DNA from: Flavobacteriales bacterium
Lineage (GTDB): Bacteria > Bacteroidota > Bacteroidia > Flavobacteriales_F > PHOS-HE28
Direction: 5' to 3'
Assembly (NCBI GenBank): GCA_019912395.1
Contig: JAIOIH010000049.1
Coordinates: 62,001 to 126,000, forward strand
Length of the DNA: 64,000 nt
Shown: positions 27,401 to 36,472 of the stretch, piece by piece
How positions within the stretch are numbered: position 1 is the first letter of the stretch
How the letters are laid out: each line of letters opens with the position of its first letter
The notes under the pieces: model-generated
The model's input: only the letters and a program-made list of their open reading frames with translations
The model's database searches: none
What the model was told of the DNA's origin: nothing
Made by a program: the position numbers and the translations under genes

Positions 27401-27693
27401 GCGGCGTAATGGAAAAATGCTCCCTTTGCGTACAGCGCATTCAGGCGGGAAAGCTCGAGGCCAAGAAGGATGGCCGACCCGTGCGGGATGGCGACATCGA
27501 AACGGCTTGCTCCTCCGCTTGCGGGTACGGTGCCATCATCTTCGGCGACCTCAACGACGAGGGAAGCAAGGTGCGCGCAGGCCGCGACGATCCACGGGGA
27601 TATGAAATGCTCGAGGAGGTCGGTACCCATCCCAATGTCAACTATCTCGTGAAGGTGCGGAACACCTCCGATGACGATAACCACCACGCCTAA
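24430..27693 (+). CDS. actB: Alternative complex III subunit ActB, iron-sulfur/molybdopterin-fold protein
   Basis: 1087 residues. Near the N-terminus a twin-arginine stretch SRRDFLKFLGFSVGAATLAAC directs Tat export and carries a lipobox-like cysteine. The first ~700 residues follow the molybdopterin oxidoreductase fold, which in ActB has no cofactor; the last ~250 form the ferredoxin-like part with cysteine clusters CIGCGACITAC, CQHCDHAPCETVC, CIGTRYCANNC and CSLCVQRI. The third cluster lacks one expected cysteine spacing (CIGTRYC), the type that may hold a 3Fe-4S centre in this family. It couples quinol oxidation at ActC/ActF to the ActA haems. Confidence 0.95.
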   Translation: MSSTKRYWQDLSEMDPAGPPAKAEEFNEPMPLDQVLADGSITGSTTSRRDFLKFLGFSVGAATLAACEAPVIKSIPYVNKPEEITPGVANWYASTYYDGEDFASVLVKTREGRPIHITGNHRFGINRDPRSGKGVVNARVNSSVLTLYDSERLPGPMQVTEGNFVQQAWADADKAIGEGLAKVSAAGKRTVILTSTVISPSIKAAIRVFKAKFNLNISDGDPSVNASVGGAVDHVQYDAVSYAGIASANLKSFGKWAFPSYDLTKADVVVGIGADFLSNWGSSTENTWQYAQRRKPELATESLPMSRHWQFEARMSLTGANSDRRVAVRVSQLPLVVMALHDAIAEGVGGSRISNAKLDESSAAAVAQCAKELLAAKGKSVVMCGVNDEGTQVLVNSINTMLSNYGNTVDIRNASPLFQGNDAAMAQLVKDLNDGTVGALLIHGTNPAYTLPNAEKFKTGVKKASLSVSFSSHADETASLCQWITPDHHWLESWGDHNPKAGVFALTQPTIRPLFDTRQWGESLLKWSGTDTDWRSFVQTVCKDTMPGSWDQHLHDGVYQGATEPTVEPLTFSADVADAATRASESAQGAGEWEVELYTSEALGSGLHANNPWLQELPDPITKATWDNYVCISPEDLSALTGKSFKELYIGQESPAQVLKVTVNGTSMELPALLSPGQAPRTIAIALGYGRGANGERVGRAACLRNPDGSPAPVGQNAYPWTTLRGNTVRYEALNATVEPTGGTYAVALTQTQMTGMDRGSIVKETSFTVWALNKPEETYNPPHTLAVHEDVNNDGKINALDRVPATSIDLWAEHPVAEVGHRWGMSIDLNSCIGCGACITACNSENNISVVGKDEVRRSREMHWLRIDRYYTSDTHEDTPGLSWAGKLASMERPSLSPSVLFIPMMCQHCDHAPCETVCPVAATTHSEEGLNMMTYNRCIGTRYCANNCPYKVRRFNWFNYLTEDFSQVNPAWDDLGRMVLNPDVVVRSRGVMEKCSLCVQRIQAGKLEAKKDGRPVRDGDIETACSSACGYGAIIFGDLNDEGSKVRAGRDDPRGYEMLEEVGTHPNVNYLVKVRNTSDDDNHHA

Positions 27694-27708
27694 GAGAGAA
27701 TCGGTAAC

Positions 27709-29103
27709 ATGCATCAAGAAGCAGCGATAAGACCTCCCCTCATCCTGGGCCACAGGACTTACGGCGACATTACCGCCGACGTGGCCGCGCCGATCGAGAA
27801 CAAAGCTCCCCGGGCGTGGTATGTGCTGATCGCCATCGCATCGATCATTGCCTTGTACGGAATAGGCTGTATCGCCTACCTGATCAGCAAGGGCATTGGC
27901 ACCTGGGGCTTGAACAAGACCATCAACTGGGCTTGGGACATCACCAACTTCGTGTGGTGGGTGGGCATCGGACATGCCGGTACGCTCATCAGTGCGGTGC
28001 TCCTGTTGTTCCGCCAGAAATGGCGGATGGCAGTGAACCGTTCGGCGGAGGCCATGACCATTTTCGCCGTGATGATGGCCGCGGTATTCCCCATGATCCA
28101 CATGGGGCGGATCTGGCTGGCCTATTTCGTGTTCCCCCTACCGAACCAGTTCGGTTCGCTTTGGGTGAACTACAACTCGGCCCTGCTCTGGGACGTGTTC
28201 GCCATTAGCACCTACTTCTCGGTGTCCTTGGTGTACTGGTACATCGGTCTGATCCCCGATTTTGCCACGCTGCGCGATCATGTCACCAAGAAGTGGCAGA
28301 AGCAGTTCTATGGGGTCGTTTCCTTTGGTTGGACCGGCAATGCCAAGGCCTGGCAACGGTTCGAGGAGGTGAGCTTGGTGCTTGCCGGCCTTGCCACACC
28401 GCTGGTGTTCTCCGTACACTCGGTGGTGTCCATGGACTTCGCCACCGCCTTGGTGCCCGGCTGGCACAGTACCATCTTCCCACCCTATTTCGTGGCCGGT
28501 GCCATCTTCTCCGGTTTTGCCATGGTGCAAACCCTGCTCCTGGTGATGCGCAAGACGATGAACCTGGAGGCCTACGTCACGCGCAAGCATGTGGAATACA
28601 TGAACATCGTGATCATGGTCACCGGCGGCATCGTTGCCGTGGCCTATGTCACCGAGTTCTTCATGGGCTGGTACAGCGGCGTGGAATACGAGTACTACAC
28701 CTACATGTCCGTGGGCGCGGCCACGGGCCAATACTGGTGGGCATTCTGGGCCTTGATCCTCTGCAATATCCTCATTCCGGCCATGCTCTGGTTCAGGAAG
28801 ATCCGTACCAGTTTCTTCTGGGCATGGGTCATCTCCATCGTGATCAACGTGGGCATGTGGTTCGAGCGTTTCGACATCATCGTGCTCTGCCTGCACCGGG
28901 ACTTCATGCCTTCGGGATGGACCATGTTCTACCCCTCGTGGGTGGATGTGGGAACCTTCCTGGGCACCATCGGGATCTTCTTCACCTTCTACCTGCTCTT
29001 TGCCCGCTACTTCCCCGTGCTCGCTCTCAATGAGCTGAAGAGCATCCTGAAGTCCAGCGGCGAGAGCTACAAGGGAGAGGTATTACCCAAATCACAGCAT
29101 TGA
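27709..29103 (+). CDS. actC: Alternative complex III subunit ActC, NrfD/PsrC-like quinol-binding membrane protein
   Basis: 464 residues with about ten membrane segments. The NrfD-type signature is visible in TINWAWDITNFVWWVGIGHAGTLISAVLLLFRQKWR and in the paired PMIHMGRIWLAYFVFPLPN. It is the membrane subunit that contacts ActB and is thought to oxidise menaquinol and perhaps take part in proton movement. It follows actB by 15 bases and runs into actD. Confidence 0.95.
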   Translation: MHQEAAIRPPLILGHRTYGDITADVAAPIENKAPRAWYVLIAIASIIALYGIGCIAYLISKGIGTWGLNKTINWAWDITNFVWWVGIGHAGTLISAVLLLFRQKWRMAVNRSAEAMTIFAVMMAAVFPMIHMGRIWLAYFVFPLPNQFGSLWVNYNSALLWDVFAISTYFSVSLVYWYIGLIPDFATLRDHVTKKWQKQFYGVVSFGWTGNAKAWQRFEEVSLVLAGLATPLVFSVHSVVSMDFATALVPGWHSTIFPPYFVAGAIFSGFAMVQTLLLVMRKTMNLEAYVTRKHVEYMNIVIMVTGGIVAVAYVTEFFMGWYSGVEYEYYTYMSVGAATGQYWWAFWALILCNILIPAMLWFRKIRTSFFWAWVISIVINVGMWFERFDIIVLCLHRDFMPSGWTMFYPSWVDVGTFLGTIGIFFTFYLLFARYFPVLALNELKSILKSSGESYKGEVLPKSQH

Positions 29104-29108
29104 GCGAC

Positions 29109-29642
29109 ATGGTCAATAAAGTCATCTACGCGGTATACGAGGACCCCGAGCTGCTGAAATCCGCGGCGCGCAAGCTGATCACCGCCGGTGTGAAGGTGCG
29201 CGACGTGTTCAGCCCGTTCCCGGTCCACGGTATCGATCCCATCATCGGGCTCAAGCGTACCCGGCTCGGTATCGTTTCCTTCATGTTCGGGGTGTTCGGA
29301 TTGTCCCTGGCCGTGCTGGGCACCTATTACATGTCCATCTACGATTGGCCCATGAACATCGGGGGCAAGCCGAACCAGTTCTATTACCAGAACGTTCCGG
29401 GTTTCGTGCCGGTGTTGTTCGAATTCACCGTACTGTGCGCCGCGCACGGAATGGCGATCACCTACCTGATCCGCAACAAGACGCTGCCCGGAATGCCCGG
29501 CCGCAACCCGGACCCCCGCAGCACCAATGATAAGTTCATCATCGAACTACGCATGGAGGACAACCAACAGCACGCCTCGGAGGCGATCACCAATATGCTG
29601 CGCGAAACCCCTGTGTTCGAGATCAATGAGCGCCAATGCTGA
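29109..29642 (+). CDS. actD: Alternative complex III subunit ActD (DUF3341)
   Basis: 177 residues from ATG 29109; a TTG at 29100 that overlaps the actC stop is an alternative adding MSD. N-terminal soluble part VNKVIYAVYEDPELLKSAARKLITAGVKVRDVFSPFPVHGID is typical of DUF3341/ActD; two membrane helices follow (IVSFMFGVFGLSLAVLGTYYM and FVPVLFEFTVLCAAHGMAITYL). It is a structural subunit of the complex. Its end overlaps the actE start by seven bases. Confidence 0.93.
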   Translation: MVNKVIYAVYEDPELLKSAARKLITAGVKVRDVFSPFPVHGIDPIIGLKRTRLGIVSFMFGVFGLSLAVLGTYYMSIYDWPMNIGGKPNQFYYQNVPGFVPVLFEFTVLCAAHGMAITYLIRNKTLPGMPGRNPDPRSTNDKFIIELRMEDNQQHASEAITNMLRETPVFEINERQC

Positions 29643-30334
29643 GCATGAAGAGGAAGAACATCAACCCGGCCCAGATAGCCACCGTCATTGGTGGCATGGC
29701 ATTGGTCATGGGTTGCAGCAGTGATCCGGACAGTCCGGGACTGGAATACATGCCGGACATGTACCGCAGCCCGGCCATTGAGGCCTACGTGGACTACGGC
29801 CTGGACCCGTACTACTTCGGCGATAGCCTCGTCAACGCGCAACGCGCCACCCCCAGCGCACGACTGCCCGTGCAAGGCACCATTGCCTTCGCCGAGAACG
29901 AGGCTGATGCCTTGTACAACTTCCCGTACCCGTACCCACATACCAATGAGGGCTACGAACAGGCCGGGCGTGAACTGCACAGTCCGATCCCCATGACGGA
30001 GGCCACGGTGGAACAGGGCAAGATCATTTACGAGAAGTTCTGCATCGAATGCCATGGGCCCAAGGGGATGGGGGATGGACCCGTGGTGAACAAGGGCAAC
30101 TATCCGACACCTCCCGCCTTCGATGGCCTGCTCCGTGACCTGCCGGAAGGAAAGGTCTTTCATTCCATCACCTACGGCAAGAACATAGCCATGGGCAGCC
30201 ATGCAAGCCAGATCAACCAGAAGGAACGTTGGTTGGTGGTCCAGTACGTGAAATACCTGCAGCACGACGGGAAGATGCCCGGGGAATCCGCTGCCAGTGA
30301 CAGTACAACGACAGCGACCACCGAAGCCAAGTGA
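29636..30334 (+). CDS. actE: Alternative complex III subunit ActE, monohaem cytochrome c lipoprotein
   Basis: 232 residues (a second ATG at 29645 is possible). The lipobox is VMGC at about residues 24-27, giving a membrane-anchored periplasmic lipoprotein. PMTEATVEQGKIIYEKFCIECHGPKGMGDGPVV contains the single haem motif CIECH. ActE is the monohaem c subunit that passes electrons from the complex towards the oxidase. A Ser/Thr/Ala-rich tail (DSTTTATTEAK) ends it. Overlaps actD. Confidence 0.93.
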   Translation: MLSMKRKNINPAQIATVIGGMALVMGCSSDPDSPGLEYMPDMYRSPAIEAYVDYGLDPYYFGDSLVNAQRATPSARLPVQGTIAFAENEADALYNFPYPYPHTNEGYEQAGRELHSPIPMTEATVEQGKIIYEKFCIECHGPKGMGDGPVVNKGNYPTPPAFDGLLRDLPEGKVFHSITYGKNIAMGSHASQINQKERWLVVQYVKYLQHDGKMPGESAASDSTTTATTEAK

Positions 30335-30348
30335 TCAAACAAGCAGCG

Positions 30349-31557
30349 ATGAATTTCACTCTTAGCAAACGGGCACGTACGATCCCCTTGGTGCTGATCA
30401 TCATCGGCTTGGTGATGGCGGTGATCGGATTCACGGGTGACCATACGGACCATAAGCAGTACACCTGGGCCGCCTTCTACGCGAACGCCCTCTTCTTTTT
30501 CTTCATTGCGTTGGGAACACTGTTCTTCTACGTGGTGAACCACGTCACCGAGACCGGTTGGACGATCCTGGTAAAGCGCGTTTACGAAGCCATCGCCGCC
30601 TACCTGCCATGGGGTGCCTTGGCCGTACTGCTGGTGCTGGTGGCCGGGTCGGCGGGCTTGCATCACATCTGGCCGTGGATGGACACCCGCACCTTGGACA
30701 CTGCGGACCCGCTGCACTACGATGCGCACATCGCGCTACTTTCACCGTATCTGAACAAGCCGTTCTTCTGGATACGGACGATCTTGATCATGGCGACCTT
30801 CATCTTCTTCGCCCGCTGGTTCCGTGCACACAGCCTGCGCATGGACCAGGAGACCGGTGAAGCGCTCATACGATCCCATTGGAAGAACTACCGCCGCAGT
30901 GTCGTGTTCATCCTCCTGTTCGCTTTCTTCAGCTCCGTGCTGGCTTGGGACTGGATCATGAGCATCGACGTGCATTGGAAGAGTGCCCTGTTCGGTTGGT
31001 ATGTCTTCGGTGGCATGTGGGTCAGTGGCATGATCACCGCAGTGATCCTCGTGCTCTACCTCAAGGGCAAAGGATATCTGCCACAAGTGAACAGCAGTCA
31101 CATACAGGACATGGGCAAGTGGGTCTTCGCCGTCAGTTTTCTCTGGAGCTACCTTTACTTCGAGCAATTTTTGTTGATATGGTACTCCAACATCCCGGAG
31201 GAGAGCAGTTATTACATGGTACGGATCGCCCATCATCCATGGCTGATCTGGGGCATGTTCTTCATCAATTTCGCCCTGCCGATGGTGCTGTTGATGAGCC
31301 GCGATTCCAAGCGCACCCCGCGCTACCTCATCGGGGTGGGCGTGTTGATCTTCATCGGGCACTGGCTGGACACCGTCCAAATGATCATGCCGGGCTCATT
31401 GGGCCCTCACTTCGAGCACATCGGGATCTTGGAGGTGGGCTTCTTCGTGGCATTCCTCGGCATATTCATCCGCTTGGTGTTGTCCGCGTTGGCCAAGGCA
31501 CCCCTCACGGTGGTGGCCCATCCGTTCCTGGAAGAAAGTGTTCATCACCACATTTGA
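30349..31557 (+). CDS. actF: Alternative complex III subunit ActF, membrane protein
   Basis: 402 residues from ATG 30349; the frame can also begin at a GTG at 30331 overlapping the actE stop, adding six residues. About ten membrane segments, including IPLVLIIIGLVMAVIGFTG and AVLLVLVAGSAGLHHIWPWMDT, and conserved DWIMSIDVHWKSALFGWYVFGGMWVSG in the centre, which is characteristic of the second NrfD-like subunit ActF. It pairs with ActC in the membrane. The coxB gene follows 31 bases later, consistent with a complex III-oxidase supercomplex. Confidence 0.92.
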   Translation: MNFTLSKRARTIPLVLIIIGLVMAVIGFTGDHTDHKQYTWAAFYANALFFFFIALGTLFFYVVNHVTETGWTILVKRVYEAIAAYLPWGALAVLLVLVAGSAGLHHIWPWMDTRTLDTADPLHYDAHIALLSPYLNKPFFWIRTILIMATFIFFARWFRAHSLRMDQETGEALIRSHWKNYRRSVVFILLFAFFSSVLAWDWIMSIDVHWKSALFGWYVFGGMWVSGMITAVILVLYLKGKGYLPQVNSSHIQDMGKWVFAVSFLWSYLYFEQFLLIWYSNIPEESSYYMVRIAHHPWLIWGMFFINFALPMVLLMSRDSKRTPRYLIGVGVLIFIGHWLDTVQMIMPGSLGPHFEHIGILEVGFFVAFLGIFIRLVLSALAKAPLTVVAHPFLEESVHHHI

Positions 31558-31588
31558 CCCGAGACCTAACCGAGCATAATCAAATAGC

Positions 31589-32875
31589 ATGACGACGTTG
31601 TTGATAATTGCGGTCCTGGTACTTGGCTTCATGGTGGTTCTGCGCTTGAGCCGGGTGGCGGAACTCACCGGTGCATTGCGCGGGCATCGGGAAGAAGTGA
31701 TCAGCGAACAGGACAACCGGACCTCCGGCAGGTTGATGTGGGCCTTCGGGGCGATCTACCTCATCTGGTTCATATGGCTCCCATTGGAGTACCATGAGGT
31801 CTTCCTGCCACAGGCAGCCAGCACCCAAGGGGTCTGGATCGATGCGATGTACACCTTCAATTGGTGGATGTTGGGCATTGTCTTCTTCGGCACCAACATC
31901 GCCCTGTTCTATTTCGCGGGGAGATACTACCACCGGGACAACCGCCGAGCGTTCTGGTATCCGCACAATAACAAGTTGGAACTGCTCTGGACCGTGGTGC
32001 CATCGGTGGTGCTCGTCGGGGTGATCATTTATGGCCTCTCGGTATGGAACAAGATCACTGCGGCACCCGCCCCGGGAACGATGGAGGTGGAGATCTACTC
32101 CAAACAGTTCGATTGGACCTTCCGCTATCCGGGCAAGGACGGAAAGTTGGGGGCCACGGATTTCCGCCTGATCAATGCGGACAACCCGTTGGGCATCGTG
32201 ACGCGCAACACCATCACCAACCGCTTGGCCGAGTTGCACGAGGAAGTGGACAAGGCCACCGCCGAGCGCGATGCACTGGCGGAGGTCCTCCCCGAGGACA
32301 TCAAGAAGAAGAAGTCGGAGGAGATCGCTCACCTCAATCGCTTGATCGAACGGATCATGGGCCTGCGCACATTGATGGAGCAGGATGTGGCGACCAACGG
32401 GGACAATAGCACCTACCTGCATGGTGCCGACGATAAGGTGACCAAGGAGTTCCACCTGCCGGTGAACACGGACGTGGAATTGATCATCCGCAGCCAGGAC
32501 GTGATCCACAGTGCCTATCTCCCCCACATGCGGGCACAGATGAACGCCGTGCCCGGAATGGCCACGCGCATGCACTTGGTACCGACGATCACCACCGACA
32601 GCATGCGCACGATCACGGGCAACCCTGATTTTGAGTATATCCTGCTGTGCAACAAGGTATGCGGGGTCTCCCACTACAACATGCAGTCTCCATTGACCGT
32701 GGAGACCGCTGGGGCCTTCAAGGTATGGACCATCATGCTGACTCCCTTCGAGAAGGCTGGAGTCCCCCCTGTCGAGGCATCGAGCGGAGGGGAGGCCACC
32801 CTGTCGGATACTGTGAAGACGGAGATCGCCGGTGGGGCAGAGGCCGCAGCCGGGACGAACAATCAATCGAACTGA
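31589..32875 (+). CDS. coxB: Cytochrome c oxidase subunit II
   Basis: 428 residues, larger than usual. Three membrane segments lie in the first ~150 residues (1-20, 48-66, 92-110 and one at 132-150). The CuA domain keeps its ligands: H307 (SQDVIH), C354, C358, H362 and M365 in CNKVCGVSHYNM, the variant form of the CuA loop seen in Bacteroidota. Residues about 208-266 form an inserted, strongly charged helical stretch (RLAELHEEVDKATAERDALA and onward) inside the CuA domain. It receives electrons from ActE/ActA and passes them to CoxA. Four bases separate it from coxA. Confidence 0.93.
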   Translation: MTTLLIIAVLVLGFMVVLRLSRVAELTGALRGHREEVISEQDNRTSGRLMWAFGAIYLIWFIWLPLEYHEVFLPQAASTQGVWIDAMYTFNWWMLGIVFFGTNIALFYFAGRYYHRDNRRAFWYPHNNKLELLWTVVPSVVLVGVIIYGLSVWNKITAAPAPGTMEVEIYSKQFDWTFRYPGKDGKLGATDFRLINADNPLGIVTRNTITNRLAELHEEVDKATAERDALAEVLPEDIKKKKSEEIAHLNRLIERIMGLRTLMEQDVATNGDNSTYLHGADDKVTKEFHLPVNTDVELIIRSQDVIHSAYLPHMRAQMNAVPGMATRMHLVPTITTDSMRTITGNPDFEYILLCNKVCGVSHYNMQSPLTVETAGAFKVWTIMLTPFEKAGVPPVEASSGGEATLSDTVKTEIAGGAEAAAGTNNQSN

Positions 32876-32879
32876 GACC

Positions 32880-34685
32880 ATGAGCGCCGTAGCCCATCCG
32901 CCGGTCGCCGATAGCGGCCACGCCCACGCGGAACATCACCATCACAAGGAGAGCTTCATCTCGAAGTATGTCTTCTCGCAGGATCACAAGATGATCAGCA
33001 AGCAGTTCCTGATCACGGCGATCATCATGGCCTGGGTGGCCATGATCATGTCCCTGATCTTCCGCCTGCAGATCGCATTCCCCGGGGAGAGTTTCGCGTT
33101 CACGCACTTCTTCCTGGGCGATAAATGGGCCCCTAATGGCGTGCTCAGTTCGTCGATGTACCTCGCGCTGGTGACCATTCACGGTACACTGATGGTCTTC
33201 TTTGTGCTCACCGGTGGCCTCTCGGGCACCTTCAGCAACCTGCTGATCCCCTTGCAAATAGGGGCTAGGGATATGGCGAGCGGATTCATCAACATGCTCT
33301 CCTATTGGTTCTTCCTTGCATCGTCCATCATGATGCTTTCCTCCCTGTTCGTGGAAAGCGGCCCCGCTTCCGCTGGATGGACGGTGTATCCCCCGCTGAG
33401 CGTTTTGCCGGAGGCCATACCGGGTTCAGGTGCTGGCATGACCCTCTGGCTGTTCAGCATGGTCCTGTTCGTCGCGGGTTCCCTCATGGGCAGCCTCAAC
33501 TACATCGTTACCGTGCTCAATCTTCGCACCAAGGGCATGCGGATGACCCGCCTCCCCTTGACCATCTGGGCGTTACTCCTTACCGCCATCATCGGAGTGC
33601 TGGCCTTTCCGGTATTGGTGAGCGCCGTGCTCTTGCTGATCATGGACCGCCTCTTGGGCACGAGCTTCTACCTCAGCGAGATCCACATTGCCGGCGAGGC
33701 GTTGGACAACATGGGAGGCAGCCCCATCCTGTACCAGCATCTGTTCTGGTTCCTGGGCCACCCCGAGGTGTACATCGTGATCCTGCCCGCGTTCGGTATC
33801 AGCTCCGAGGTTATTTCCACCATGAGCCGTAAGCCCATCTTCGGCTACCGCGCCATGATCGGTTCCCTGATGGCGATCTCCTTCCTGAGCTTCCTTGTGT
33901 GGGGCCACCATATGTTCGTTACCGGCATGAACCCCTTCCTCGGTTCGGTCTTCGTGTTCACCACCCTGTTGATCGCCATTCCCAGTGCCGTTAAGGTGTT
34001 CAACTACCTCACTACGTTGTGGCGCGGCAACATTGTGTTCTCCCCGGCCATGCTCTTCAGCGTAGGCATGGTATCCACCTTCATCGCCGGTGGTCTTACG
34101 GGTATCATCGTTGCCAACAGTGCCTTGGACATCCAAGTGCATGACACCTATTTCGTCGTGGCACACTTCCACATGGTGATGGGCGTGAGCGCGATCTTCG
34201 CCATGATGGCCGGGGTGTATCATTGGTTCCCGCGCATGTACGGCCGCATGATGAACACCAAGTTGGGCTATTTGCACTTCTGGGTCACGCTGATCTCGGC
34301 CTACGGAGTGTTCATCCCCATGCATTATGTGGGTCTGGCCGGCGGTCCGCGCCGGTATTACGAGTACACCGAATTCCCCATGTTCCAAGGCCATTTCATG
34401 GACCTTAACGTGATGATCACCCTCTTCGCCATCTTGGGTGGTGCGGTGCAGATCGTGTTCACCTATAACTTCTTCCACAGCATTTGGCGCGGACAAAAGG
34501 CACCCCAAAATCCGTGGCGCAGCAATACCCTGGAATGGACCGCACCCGTGGAGCACCTCCACGGCAACTGGCCCGGCCCTCTACCTACCGTGTATCGCTG
34601 GCCCTATGATTACAGCAAGCCCGGCAAGTCGGAGGACTATGTGCCGCAGACCGTTCCATTGGAAGAAGGGGAGGAGGACCATTGA
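32880..34685 (+). CDS. coxA: Cytochrome c oxidase subunit I
   Basis: 601 residues from ATG 32880. Twelve or so membrane segments. The haem-copper residues are present: the low-spin haem histidine region TIHGTLMVFF, FLGHPEVYIVILPAFG with the CuB histidine and the cross-linked tyrosine, VWGHHMFVTGM with the histidine pair, and HDTYFVVAHFHMVMG with the two haem histidines. A His-rich start (HAHAEHHHH) precedes the first helix. It reduces oxygen to water. Probable last gene of the act-cox operon; coxC and coxD are not in the window. Confidence 0.96.
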   Translation: MSAVAHPPVADSGHAHAEHHHHKESFISKYVFSQDHKMISKQFLITAIIMAWVAMIMSLIFRLQIAFPGESFAFTHFFLGDKWAPNGVLSSSMYLALVTIHGTLMVFFVLTGGLSGTFSNLLIPLQIGARDMASGFINMLSYWFFLASSIMMLSSLFVESGPASAGWTVYPPLSVLPEAIPGSGAGMTLWLFSMVLFVAGSLMGSLNYIVTVLNLRTKGMRMTRLPLTIWALLLTAIIGVLAFPVLVSAVLLLIMDRLLGTSFYLSEIHIAGEALDNMGGSPILYQHLFWFLGHPEVYIVILPAFGISSEVISTMSRKPIFGYRAMIGSLMAISFLSFLVWGHHMFVTGMNPFLGSVFVFTTLLIAIPSAVKVFNYLTTLWRGNIVFSPAMLFSVGMVSTFIAGGLTGIIVANSALDIQVHDTYFVVAHFHMVMGVSAIFAMMAGVYHWFPRMYGRMMNTKLGYLHFWVTLISAYGVFIPMHYVGLAGGPRRYYEYTEFPMFQGHFMDLNVMITLFAILGGAVQIVFTYNFFHSIWRGQKAPQNPWRSNTLEWTAPVEHLHGNWPGPLPTVYRWPYDYSKPGKSEDYVPQTVPLEEGEEDH

Positions 34686-34695
34686 TCATGAACTG

Positions 34696-35373
34696 ATGGA
34701 CCTTGGATCATCCGGGTCTTTGGGAAAGTCCGCACCGCAGGTGCGGACTTTCCTGTTCCCTGTCCTCCTGTTCCTTTGGGCATGGATGGCTGCATCGCCC
34801 GGACAGGCCCAGTTATTGGACAGCCTGGCCCTGTTCAGCCAGGAACGTCCCCGGTTTATCGTGAAGCTCGACACGCGCGGTTCGTTCATCAGCAATAGCA
34901 ATGTGCGGCTGATGGGTGTGAAGGTGGGGCTTGAACACGCCGGTCGATTCCAGTACGGCTTGGGCTATACCTTCCTCGCCAGTCCCGTTGAGCAACCCCG
35001 CACAGTGAACGATCAAGCAGCCGTTCCGGTGCGCTTGCACTTGGATTATGTGACCCCTTACGTGGAGTATGCCTTCTACCAACGCGGGCATTGGGAGGTG
35101 CGGATCCCGGTGCAACTGGGTTTCGGAGGCGGATCGCTCGTATACGAGGATGACCAAGGAAGAAAGAACAAGCTGAAGAGTGCCGTTCTCTTCCTCTATG
35201 AACCCTCGATGACGGTGCAGTACCGGTTCTTGCGGTATTTCGGCATCAGCGCCGGATGGGGCTTCCGCCTGGTACTTTCCAACGCCCGGTTGGATGAGCA
35301 GCTTTCCGCCCCGATATACATCTTCGGCCTAAAGGTCTTCTTCGGTGAGGTCTGGACGGACCTGCACCGATGA
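34696..35373 (+). CDS. Exported protein, probably an outer-membrane beta-barrel-like protein
   Basis: 225 residues from ATG 34696; a GTG at 34741 would give a tidier signal peptide ([24 protein letters not shown]) but lies inside a hairpin. The mature part alternates polar and hydrophobic residues with many aromatics ([57 protein letters not shown]), as in small outer-membrane barrels. I do not recognise a named family. It follows coxA by ten bases and overlaps ruvB by four. Start codon uncertain because of the hairpin at 34723-34753. Confidence 0.7.
   Translation: MDLGSSGSLGKSAPQVRTFLFPVLLFLWAWMAASPGQAQLLDSLALFSQERPRFIVKLDTRGSFISNSNVRLMGVKVGLEHAGRFQYGLGYTFLASPVEQPRTVNDQAAVPVRLHLDYVTPYVEYAFYQRGHWEVRIPVQLGFGGGSLVYEDDQGRKNKLKSAVLFLYEPSMTVQYRFLRYFGISAGWGFRLVLSNARLDEQLSAPIYIFGLKVFFGEVWTDLHR
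34723..34753 (+). terminator. 14-bp perfect hairpin just after coxA (possible terminator)
   Basis: GGAAAGTCCGCACC (34723-34736), loop GCA, GGTGCGGACTTTCC (34740-34753). The arms are exact complements, and the fall-off sequence CTTTCC could act as a weak U-tract. It lies 37 bases after the coxA stop and so fits the end of the act-cox operon, but it also overlaps the start region of the next gene. Confidence 0.6.
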
Positions 35374-36425
35374 CCGCCACGGTTAACTTTACCGCTCCCA
35401 TGCCCGAGCAGTTCGATGTACGCCATGAACAACGCTCCTCCTCCGATAAGGAGCTGGAGCAAGTGTTGCGTCCGCGCCGCTTTGAGGAATTCGCCGGGCA
35501 GCGGGCCGTGACGGACAACCTGAAGGTGTTCGTGCAAGCCGCGAAGCAGCGGGGCGAGGCGTTGGACCATGTGTTGCTCCATGGCCCGCCCGGACTGGGC
35601 AAGACCACCTTGGCAGGCATTGTGGCGCACGAAATGGGAGTGGGCATGCGCGTGACCAGCGGCCCGGTGCTGGACAAGCCTGCGGACCTCGCCGGACTGC
35701 TTACCAACCTGGAGCCGAACGACCTGCTCTTCATCGATGAGATCCACCGCCTCAGCCCGATCGTGGAGGAATACCTCTACAGCGCGATGGAGGATTACCG
35801 GATCGACCTGGTGATCGATGCCGGGCCCAATGCGCGCACCGTGCAGATCAACCTGAACCCCTTCACCCTGGTGGGCGCCACCACGCGTAGCGGCTTGTTG
35901 ACGGCCCCGTTGCGTGCGCGTTTCGGTATCAATAGCCGCTTGGATTATTACGACACGGAAACGCTTACCGGCATCCTGAAGCGCTCGGCGGGTTTGCTCA
36001 ACGTGCCCATCGAGGATGAGGCCGCCCATGAGGTGGCCCGCCGCAGCCGGGGCACCCCGAGGATCGCCAATGCCTTGCTGCGGCGGGTGCGCGACTTTGC
36101 CCAGATCCAAGGGAACGGGTCCATCGACATGGCCATTGCGAAGCATGCCTTGTTGGCGCTCAATGTGGATGCGCATGGCCTTGACGAAATGGACAACCGA
36201 ATCCTCCTCTGCATCATCGACAAGTTCGCTGGCGGCCCCGTGGGCCTCAACACCGTGGCCACGGCCGTGGGCGAGGAGAGCGGTACGATTGAAGAGGTGT
36301 ACGAGCCGTTCCTGATCATGGAAGGCTACATCATGCGCACACCGCGTGGAAGGCAGGCCACCGAACGTGCGTACAAGCACCTTGGCAAGGCCCCTGCGGC
36401 GAAGCCGGGCAGTCTTTTCGAGTGA
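35370..36425 (+). CDS. ruvB: Holliday junction branch migration helicase RuvB
   Basis: 351 residues. Walker A is GPPGLGKTT at residues 72-80, Walker [11 protein letters not shown] at about 121-130, and the conserved ending [26 protein letters not shown] with [15 protein letters not shown] is clear. The first residue overlaps the upstream stop (ATGA); an internal start at residue 11 ([10 protein letters not shown]) would give a shorter protein nearer the average length. It drives branch migration with RuvA. queG follows. Confidence 0.96.
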   Translation: MTATVNFTAPMPEQFDVRHEQRSSSDKELEQVLRPRRFEEFAGQRAVTDNLKVFVQAAKQRGEALDHVLLHGPPGLGKTTLAGIVAHEMGVGMRVTSGPVLDKPADLAGLLTNLEPNDLLFIDEIHRLSPIVEEYLYSAMEDYRIDLVIDAGPNARTVQINLNPFTLVGATTRSGLLTAPLRARFGINSRLDYYDTETLTGILKRSAGLLNVPIEDEAAHEVARRSRGTPRIANALLRRVRDFAQIQGNGSIDMAIAKHALLALNVDAHGLDEMDNRILLCIIDKFAGGPVGLNTVATAVGEESGTIEEVYEPFLIMEGYIMRTPRGRQATERAYKHLGKAPAAKPGSLFE

Positions 36426-36472
36426 AGGGCCAGTGTGCCTTCAAAAGCGGAACGCTCCCCGCAACGCTTGTG

